Assembly (NCBI GenBank): GCA_007128045.1
Contig: SKYG01000181.1
Span: forward strand, 1 to 15,761
Length of the DNA: 15,761 nucleotides
From: Bacteroidales bacterium
Lineage (GTDB): Bacteria; Bacteroidota; Bacteroidia; Bacteroidales; UBA7960
Reading direction: 5' to 3'
Shown here one piece after another: positions 5,614 to 13,300 of the stretch. How positions within the stretch are numbered: position 1 is the stretch's first letter; each line of letters opens with the position of its first letter. Below the pieces are notes generated by a model. The model made no database searches. It was not told the DNA's origin and saw only the letters and a program-made list of their open reading frames with translations. Made by a program: the position numbers and the translations under genes.

Positions 5614-6840
5614 ATGAAAATTTTAGTGCTGAATTGTGGTAGCTCCTCTATCAAATATCAATTTATTAATATGGCCAATAACGCAGAGTTGCTGGCAAAG
5701 GGTATGTTAGACAGGGTGGGCATAAAAGACAGCGAACTGAAGCATCAGGCCAAAAACAAGGAAGCATATATGCTGATCCAGGATGTACCTGATCATGAGA
5801 CAGGCATCAACCTTATTTTAAAGGCATTACTCGACCCCGATCACGGTGTTATTGAATCTGCCAATGACATATATGCCGTAGGGCATCGTGTGGTGTATGG
5901 TGGTGAAAAATTCAGCACCAGCGCACTCATCGATGATAACGTAAAGAAAAACATCGAAGATGTTATTGAATTGGCTCCCTTGCACAATCCAGCCAACCTG
6001 AAAGGCATCATCTCCATGGAGAAACTACTTCCCAAAGTACCTCAGGTTGCAGTTTTTGACACGGCCTTTCATCAAAGCATACCCCCTCATGCCTATATGT
6101 ACGGGCTTCCTTATTCCCTGTATGAAGAGCACAAGATACGCCGTTACGGGTTTCATGGAACCAGTCATAAATATGTTTTTGAGAAAGCGGTAGATGCGCT
6201 CTTTATGCGCAGAGACAACGTCAGGGCCATTACATGTCACCTTGGCAACGGCGCATCCATAGCAGCCATCAAAAATGGCAAGTCGATCGACACCTCGATG
6301 GGTCTGACACCCGTAGAAGGATTGATGATGGGTACACGTTCGGGAGACCTTGACTCAGGTGCCCTGCTGTACATCATGAAAAAAATGAACCTGAGCCTGG
6401 ATGAAGCCAACGATCTGATCAACAAAAAAAGCGGGTTCCTTGGGATCAGTGGTATTTCTTCCGACATGCGCGATGTGGAAGATGCTGCCTGGAATGATGG
6501 TGACAAAAGGGCACAGTTGGCCCTCGACATGTATATTTACCGGATCAAAAAATATATCGGAGCCTATGCCGCCGCCCTCGGTGGTGTTGACCTGATCATC
6601 TTCACGGGTGGAGTGGGCGAGAATGGCCCTGAGACCAGGGAGATATTATGTAAAGGACTGGAATATCTGGGTATATCTTTTGATGCAGAAAAAAATACGG
6701 GGTTACGCGGCAAGCTGGAAATGATTACCAAGCATGACTCCAAAGTGAAAGTCATGGTGGTACCCACCAATGAAGAACTTGTTATTGCGCATGATACCTT
6801 CAGAATTGTTGCGCATCATGACAATAACGAGGCAATTTAA
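5614..6840 (+). CDS. ackA: Acetate kinase
   Basis: This 408-residue cytoplasmic enzyme converts acetyl-phosphate + ADP to acetate + ATP, the energy-yielding last step after Pta. It also runs in reverse for acetate activation. The ASKHA-fold motifs are intact: MKILVLNCGSSSIKY (1-15, with Asn7 and the phosphate-binding loop), GHRVVYGGE (Arg92), FDTAFH (Asp149), YGFHGTSHKY (His181), HLGNGAS (209-215), GTRSGDLD (Arg242), FTGGVGENG (330-338) and PTNEE (384-388). All known catalytic positions (Asn7, Arg92, Asp149, His181, Arg242 and a Glu at 387/388) are present, so the enzyme should be active. It has no SD and follows an A-rich leader. No promoter as good as that of pta was seen in the 113-nt gap, so co-transcription with pta is likely. 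Confidence 0.98.
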   Translation: MKILVLNCGSSSIKYQFINMANNAELLAKGMLDRVGIKDSELKHQAKNKEAYMLIQDVPDHETGINLILKALLDPDHGVIESANDIYAVGHRVVYGGEKFSTSALIDDNVKKNIEDVIELAPLHNPANLKGIISMEKLLPKVPQVAVFDTAFHQSIPPHAYMYGLPYSLYEEHKIRRYGFHGTSHKYVFEKAVDALFMRRDNVRAITCHLGNGASIAAIKNGKSIDTSMGLTPVEGLMMGTRSGDLDSGALLYIMKKMNLSLDEANDLINKKSGFLGISGISSDMRDVEDAAWNDGDKRAQLALDMYIYRIKKYIGAYAAALGGVDLIIFTGGVGENGPETREILCKGLEYLGISFDAEKNTGLRGKLEMITKHDSKVKVMVVPTNEELVIAHDTFRIVAHHDNNEAI

Positions 6841-6867
6841 CAGTACGTAAGCTTGCTTAATATAAAG

Positions 6868-6912
6868 GCCGGCAAACACAGGGAAGTTCCTTGTCAGTGC
6901 CGGCTGTTTGTT
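6868..6912. terminator. Compound hairpin between the convergent ackA and OmpA-like genes
   Basis: An outer GCCGGC/GCCGGC stem (6868-6873 and 6899-6904) encloses an inner stem, ACAGGGA (6878-6884) with TCCTTGT (6888-6894) and a 3-nt loop. TGTTTGTT follows on the plus side and A-rich DNA (TATAAA) lies on the other side. It begins 28 nt after the ackA stop and ends 6 nt before the stop of the opposing gene. This placement fits a bidirectional terminator, though the T-tract is interrupted. Confidence 0.65.
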
Positions 6913-6917
6913 ACAAA

Positions 6918-9281
6918 TCAGTTATCAATTCTCAATATCCAGGCATCAGGCCTGATTGTATTCTGAACTTCAGGCAGAGAATCCAGAGCTTCCTGTCGTG
7001 TTTTATAGGCACTGTAACTGACTCTGAAGCTACCCCCGGATTGTGGCAAAACCATCACTGAATCAAGACCTTTATTTCTCAGACTTGTTGTATAAGCAGC
7101 TGCATCGGTTTGATTCGTAAAACTGCCAATAATGATATGATATGCCTCTTCTTCCTTGGTGGTTGCAGAAGTTTGAGAAACGTCGGCCATCGAACCAGAA
7201 ACAAATTCCAGGACAATGCTCTGCTCAGATGGGGTAAGATTTTGACTAGCTTCAGGATCGTTGCGTCGCCAGGAGATGGTAACTCTCCTTTCGCGTGAAG
7301 CGTCGACACCATAAATGGATCGTGCCGGATCTGTTCGGTCATCTGAAATGCCCGGGCGTGCAAGTGTCGACCCATACGGATTATTTGCATAATCCAGCCT
7401 GCCTTGTTCAATGAACTCAGAAAGTACCCCCCCTACCCACGCCTTAAAAAAATTCTCCACAGAAGCAAAACGGCGTTTGGAAAGCAATAAGTTGTACTCA
7501 CTGGTGGCCAGCGGACTTGCATGAGATGTAAACTCAATGGTATAGTGCCGTCCGGCAATCAACTCCTCCTGCACAAAACGAGCAAGCCAGCGTAACTGTT
7601 CCATGCCTTTTTCAACATCTGAGAAGAATTCATTGAGCTCAGCATGGCTGCTGCTGCTAAACCTGTAGTAGTCATTTTTGCGAGCCATAAATGAATAGAA
7701 GGTTTGCTCGTAAGAGAAGGTTGTTGTTGGCTGATTGCTACCCGGGTTGGGATGATCATTGTCGAAATAAACCACAAAATACCCGGCCAGGCGAGCTTCC
7801 TCCCCCAACTTATCTACAGGCAGTCTGTCAGAATCCATATACAAGGTAAGCAAATATTTTCCGTCTTTCTCAATGAAATCCGAAGAGGTAACACTCTTTG
7901 AGCTATAGCCTGATTTATATAGATCAAATGCAAACTCATGCTTATCCTGCCTGCCACGATGAAGAAACCCCAGGCCCTGTTCATCGGTCAACAACAATCC
8001 CTGAGCCTGTGCACTCACGGAAAAATACCTTACTTGCACATTACTGACAGGCTCTCTCGTTTGTTTATCAAGCACCTCTATATAAAATTCATTTTCAGGT
8101 AAAGCCTCCTCTTTTATTTCAAAGAAAAAAATATCATCGTTAAACGCACCTGGATTCCTGCTGGATGAAAAATACCCTGAACGATCATCCTTAAAACTTA
8201 TTGCAAAGTCATCATGCACAGTATTGAAGGGTTGCGGAAAGAGATAGCGTATGCTGTCACGATACATCACCAGATCAAGGCCACCGGTGGTTTCAATATG
8301 GTTGGATGCGTAAATCAGGTAGCCCTCCGGGCTGACAGACGGGAACACCTCATCATATTCTGTATTGATCTCAGAGCCGAGGTTCACTGGTGACTGCCAT
8401 TGCTGACCATCCCATTTGGAAGTATACAAGTCAAAGCCACCGTATCCCCCGGGCATGTTCGAGGAAAAATACAGCAGGCTATCCCCTTCGTGATAGAATG
8501 GATGCTGAACAGAGTATTTGGCATCTACAAACGGAAATAATTGTTTGCTGCTCCACACATTGTTTTGCTTCAGATAATAGTCCAGATACAGGTTATACAC
8601 TCCTTCTGGGGTCGGATCAGGATAATTGCGTGTTATAATAACCATATTACCATCAGAGGAGATGGCCACCGGACCATCATGCATCGAAGTATTCAGACCT
8701 GAAGGCAAATAATCTGGTATATCTATCTGTATGCAATCATGAACAAAGGCATGAATGTTTAAAAACGGTTTATGGGTAAACGTATAGCTTACATCTGCCT
8801 GCCGTCTGGAAGAAGTGACAAATAAAATGTTGTTCCACACAAATGGCGCAAAGTCTTCATTGGAGGAATTGGCACAAAACGGCCTGATCGTTACCTGCAT
8901 ATCCCAGTTATGTGAAAAATACTCAGAGTCCTGGGCATACGGCACTGGCTTTTCCAACAACCTGCCCACATGAACATAATTGCGTTTTTGAGAAGGCGTT
9001 CTGATCAGACCAGCCTGATCGGCTTGCTCGTACATTTGATATGCCTGGTCATACAGCCCGGCATAATATAAAGCCTCAGCATAATGAATTGTGTATGATG
9101 TATCCCCACTGCGAATGGCTCGTTGGTATGATCTTTTTGCCTTATCGAGATCCCTTCCCATTAATTCATCAGGAGGCTTTGAAGAAACACTATCTATCAA
9201 AGAGCTGAATAATAACAAAGCAATAACTATGCATGAGAAACCTTTTACAGAAGTTTTCATTGATGTTTTATTCGTTTTCAT
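6918..9281 (-). CDS. PorE-like periplasmic protein: TPR, PD40 propeller, divergent OmpA-like domain and C-terminal SPOR domain
   Basis: This 787-residue protein has a signal peptide (h-region about 16-30; no lipobox), so it is predicted to be exported. TPR-like helices lie at about 45-105. A PD40/WD40-type propeller at about 145-390 has repeated blades such as YFSSNMPGGYGGFDLY (271-286) and GYFSSSRNPGAFNDDIFFFE (369-388). A carboxypeptidase-regulatory-like domain covers 398-480, and an OmpA-C-like domain about 500-672 (VYFDNDHPNPG, then YNLLLSKRRFASV, then SRERRVTISW). A SPOR domain at 712-785 begins YHIIIGSFTNQTDAAAY. The first four parts match the PorE/OmpA partners of T9SS SprF-type proteins. 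In the OmpA-like part the usual HTD reads HAS (587-589), so the peptidoglycan-contacting Asp is missing, while SPOR adds a glycan-binding module. The gene starts 32 nt after porP/sprF and is the last gene of the operon. A start at Met8 (9260) is also possible. The role is inferred: linking the SprF/adhesin complex to the cell wall. Confidence 0.85.
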   Translation of the reverse strand: MKTNKTSMKTSVKGFSCIVIALLLFSSLIDSVSSKPPDELMGRDLDKAKRSYQRAIRSGDTSYTIHYAEALYYAGLYDQAYQMYEQADQAGLIRTPSQKRNYVHVGRLLEKPVPYAQDSEYFSHNWDMQVTIRPFCANSSNEDFAPFVWNNILFVTSSRRQADVSYTFTHKPFLNIHAFVHDCIQIDIPDYLPSGLNTSMHDGPVAISSDGNMVIITRNYPDPTPEGVYNLYLDYYLKQNNVWSSKQLFPFVDAKYSVQHPFYHEGDSLLYFSSNMPGGYGGFDLYTSKWDGQQWQSPVNLGSEINTEYDEVFPSVSPEGYLIYASNHIETTGGLDLVMYRDSIRYLFPQPFNTVHDDFAISFKDDRSGYFSSSRNPGAFNDDIFFFEIKEEALPENEFYIEVLDKQTREPVSNVQVRYFSVSAQAQGLLLTDEQGLGFLHRGRQDKHEFAFDLYKSGYSSKSVTSSDFIEKDGKYLLTLYMDSDRLPVDKLGEEARLAGYFVVYFDNDHPNPGSNQPTTTFSYEQTFYSFMARKNDYYRFSSSSHAELNEFFSDVEKGMEQLRWLARFVQEELIAGRHYTIEFTSHASPLATSEYNLLLSKRRFASVENFFKAWVGGVLSEFIEQGRLDYANNPYGSTLARPGISDDRTDPARSIYGVDASRERRVTISWRRNDPEASQNLTPSEQSIVLEFVSGSMADVSQTSATTKEEEAYHIIIGSFTNQTDAAAYTTSLRNKGLDSVMVLPQSGGSFRVSYSAYKTRQEALDSLPEVQNTIRPDAWILRIDN

Positions 9282-9313
9282 TGTTTGAACTACATGTTTT
9301 ACTTCACGTTTTG

Positions 9314-10264
9314 CTATAAAAAATACCGGGGCGACCTGATTCGTTCATCTTTTTGTCCACCCCACAAGAAACGAAGTGAGAACTCATGGGTTTGCCGGGT
9401 CACCAGGTTCATGTCGTTGGCAGGATATTCGTACATATACCCAAAATACCAGCGTTCACTTAAACGCAATCCGACAAGGAATCCCACTGCATCAACCCAG
9501 CTCTCTATTAGATTAGACCGAAGCACAGGACCAAAGCTGAACACTTCTCTGTAGCTGAAAACCGCATTCATGTCAAGCTGCAGGGGTGCATCATCACTAT
9601 ATCTGAGTAACGTACTGGGAACAAAGACAAAATCCTCAGATAATTGGATGTTGGTTCCACCATAAGCAAATAAATGTCTGTTGGCTCTCTTAAGAAACCC
9701 ATAATTGCCGGGGTCATACACCTGCATCTCATCTTTAAATACTCTGGGCATGCTAACGCCAAGAAACGACCTGTCTGATGAAAGCAACAAGCCTGCACCA
9801 ACATTGGCCATTACGCCCGAGTTAACATTTGACCGAAAAAACGGATCGTCAGGCTCAAGGTTTTGAAGGTTGGAAAAATTGCGGCTATAATGCGAGACCA
9901 ACCCCCTCAACCCGGCCGACAATGTCCATCGCTCAGACAATCTGCCATGATAGGCCAGATCCGCATGAAACTGAAGGTTCTCTTCAATGCCAAGCCGATC
10001 CTGGATGATACTGGCAGAAAAACCCAGCTTACGGGGTAGTCGCAGGTTAACATACGCAGAGTTTGTCTGTGGAGAACCATCAATCCCCACAAACTGAAAC
10101 CTGGACAAAACGCCTCCTTGGTTCCATTCACCAGCACCAGCCTGGGCAGGGTTGATGACTGAATTATTGAAGATGTATTGCCCGTACATTGGCTCCTGCT
10201 GGGCATGAAGTTGCCCTGCCGAAACCAAAGACACGATGGCAATCAGAATTTTCAGTTTTTTCAT
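9314..10264 (-). CDS. PorP/SprF family type IX secretion system outer-membrane protein
   Basis: This 316-residue protein has a clear signal peptide (MKKLKILIAIVSLVSAGQLHA, cut before QQEP). The family hallmark QEPMYGQYIFNNSVINPA (23-40) follows, then a beta-barrel of alternating strands with LPRKLGFSASIIQDRLG, SAGLRGLVSHYS, FGPVLRS and GLRLSERWYFGYMYEYP, ending HEFSLRFLWGG. Members sit in the outer membrane beside specific T9SS type B cargo; SprF is needed for surface display of the adhesin SprB. The open frame extends 47 codons upstream to 10405, but that would overlap the adhesin's end and displace the signal peptide, so I use the ATG at 10264-10262. It starts 46 nt after the adhesin stop and ends 32 nt before the OmpA-like gene. 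It has no SD. The most likely partner is the adjacent adhesin. Confidence 0.93.
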   Translation of the reverse strand: MKKLKILIAIVSLVSAGQLHAQQEPMYGQYIFNNSVINPAQAGAGEWNQGGVLSRFQFVGIDGSPQTNSAYVNLRLPRKLGFSASIIQDRLGIEENLQFHADLAYHGRLSERWTLSAGLRGLVSHYSRNFSNLQNLEPDDPFFRSNVNSGVMANVGAGLLLSSDRSFLGVSMPRVFKDEMQVYDPGNYGFLKRANRHLFAYGGTNIQLSEDFVFVPSTLLRYSDDAPLQLDMNAVFSYREVFSFGPVLRSNLIESWVDAVGFLVGLRLSERWYFGYMYEYPANDMNLVTRQTHEFSLRFLWGGQKDERIRSPRYFL

Positions 10265-10310
10265 ATATGTAATATTATCAATATGTATAAAAATTACTTG
10301 CCAGAATAAA

Positions 10311-13300
10311 TTATCGTATGAGATACATATACCCCGAATGGGTCGGCAGAGACGAACCAAGATAAAGTATCCAGTAATAGGTTCCTGTGGGCAGCATACC
10401 ATCACTCTCGGTTAACACGCGTCCCCTGTTGGGGGTACCACCCCAGTCATTCTGATAGGGTGACGATTCATATACCAGTGTACCCCACCGGTTAAACACC
10501 TGCACCCTATTGTTGGGGTAGCGTTGCAACCCATTAATGATCCAGATATCATTAATGCCGTCACCATCCATGGATATACCTTCCGGAACCCGGATTTCAC
10601 AATCCTCCCATTGATATGGAACCGTAAACTCAAACTCCTTACTGCATGAATTGGCATCCACAATGGTCACCTTGTAATCCCCTCCCGGAATATTGGAAAG
10701 GGTGCGGGTAGTCCTTCCATTACTCCATATATATTCATAAGGAGCCACCCCTCCTGATACAATAAAGTTGATATATCCAGTGGAATCTTCTTTGCATAAT
10801 ACATCACCAATCACGATTTCACTGATATATATTCTATCTGGTTGAGTGATACCCTGCTGCAGGTGATATTCACACCCATTGGCATCTTTAACCAAGACAT
10901 TGTATCTTCCGGACGGCAAATTATCCAAATCTTTGGTTGTTTCACCAGTATTCCATTTATATGTATAAGGCGGGGTACCATCAAACACATCAAGGGTAAT
11001 GGCCCCACTGGCATCTCCATAACAAAGTATATGCGTTGGGTTGGATATAACATCAAGGGGTGCCACAGGTTGATTAATTTCAACGCTCAGCTCAATGGTA
11101 TCCTTGAGGGCATCAACAATATGCACAACATATGTTCCTGAAGCCAGGTTATAGGCCACATGACCGGTTTGAACAGGCTGAGTATACCAGGTGATCTGAT
11201 AAGGCAACAAGCCATACTCAACAGCTACTAAAGCCTTACCGGTATTACTGCCAAAGCAATCCACATGAACGACTTCTGTAATTTCAGCCTCAAGAGGCCG
11301 GATTACAACAACTTTTACCGGTTCACTATCAACAGGATCCGTCTGATCGCTTACTGCCTGAGCTGTGTTGGTAATATATACCTGATGAGGTGTATCCTGA
11401 TTCACCTCCACTACCAGTTCAACAATTACCAGTTCTCCGGGTGCAATAGAAGATAGCTCCCATAAGACAATACCAGACTGGGAGTCGTATACCCCATTAT
11501 GACTTGCACTAACAAAACTTACATTTACGTCGAGCGTATCCGTCAGCCGAACCTGGTTCAGAGTGGGGCCCCCTGTATTAAGTACATTTAAATTATATAC
11601 AATCCTATTACCTGGTCTGGTGTGCGTCTCATCAGAGACAACCTTCTTAGAGAAAGACAGAGCAGGTGAAGGTTTAACAACCACCTGAACCTGATCTATA
11701 GCCCGCTGGCAAGGTGAGTTCTCTACCGTCCATTGCAGAACATATGTACCTTCTGTTAAACTAGTCACCTGAGTATTGGGGTCTGTCACATCAACAAACG
11801 AAGGAACGTTTGGCCCGGTGATTAGCGACCAGCTGCCACTACCCTGCCCGGGATCATTGGCATTAAGTACCGTAGTGGTCTCCCCATACAATATCTGATC
11901 AGAACCTGCATCCGCGACAGGTTGCTCAGAAATATAAATGATCATGTGATCAACAGCATCAGGACATGGGCCGGAAGATACTACTGTAAGTGTAAGAATG
12001 ACCTGACCCCTGATTATATCATCTGCATGAGGTGTATATATTGGGTTCAGCGTGTTGGCAGCCAGCAACTGTCCCTGACCATCATGCGTCCAGTAAAGTG
12101 AAGAGAAGTTGGTGGCCGATCCACTTGCATGGAAATCAGTATTCTCACATATATGCGCATCCGCACCGGCATTTGCCATTGCAAGCGGTTCAATGGTAAG
12201 TATGATGTCATCTGAATTATCCGGACATGTGCCAAATCCAAAAGCTGTGAGAGTGAGTTTTATCCTCCCCAGGGCTGCATCACCAATACCTGGAACGTAA
12301 ATAGCATTCAAAGCGCTGGCATCGGGAAGGAACGTACCCGTGCCATTTGTCGTCCATTGCAGCGAAGAATAATCAGAGGCCTGAGCAGACAGTTCATAAC
12401 TATCACCACGGCAAATCACCGCATCCAACCCAGCATTAACTACTGGGATAATGGGGTCAACTATGACGAGTTGCTCGCATTCAGCAATATTACCACTTTG
12501 GTCGGTCACTTTCCATATGACCCTGCTTGTACCCACTTCAAACCGGAAATCAGCATCGTTCAGGGTAAATGGCCCATAAACATTGTTACCAGGAGCCAAT
12601 ACCACATAGGTAACAACCAGGTCTTTATCCCCAGTACAGTTGTCATTAATAACCGGAGCAGTCAGAGCAATTAGTGCAGAACAATAACCCGGATCAGCAT
12701 TGGTGACAATAGCAGGCGGGCATTGGGTAATTACCGGGGCCTGCTTGTCGACTACTACAACGCGGAAAGAACATGTCCAGCTTTGCCCGCTAACAGGTTC
12801 TGAGATGGTATAGGTAACTTCAGAAACACCAAGATTGAAGACAACCCCGCTGGCATCATTAACCCCACTGGATACAGTGGCACCACTTATCATATAGGTA
12901 ACATCCGCCGGACAGTTGCTGTTTACCAGCAGCGGACTAATTGAATTGGGTGGGGAGGTCCAGCTACAGACGCCAGGATCAGTTTCCACGACCAGGTCAT
13001 TTCCAGGACAAACAATCATTGGTCCTTGTGTGTCAACTACCTCTAGCATGAAACTGCATGTAGCCTCATTGCCGGCAGCATCGACAGCCAGATAGGTGAT
13101 GGTGTATATGCCAACCGTAATAATTTCTCCATGCGCAGGACCTGACACCTGAGTTACACTGGGTGCCCCACAGTTATCTATCGCCACAGGGATACTCCAT
13201 ATAGCACTGGTGGTACAATCGCCCGGAAACAGTGATACGGTGAATCGCTCCCCCTCAGGACAATTCACAAACACTGGTGGCTCGTTATCCTCAACCACTA

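Noticed and set aside
10265..10405. Upstream Met extending the PorP/SprF protein by 47 residues
   Set aside because: The extension would overlap the end of the adhesin gene and place a polar, Cys-rich stretch before a perfect signal peptide. The ATG at 10264 is clearly better.
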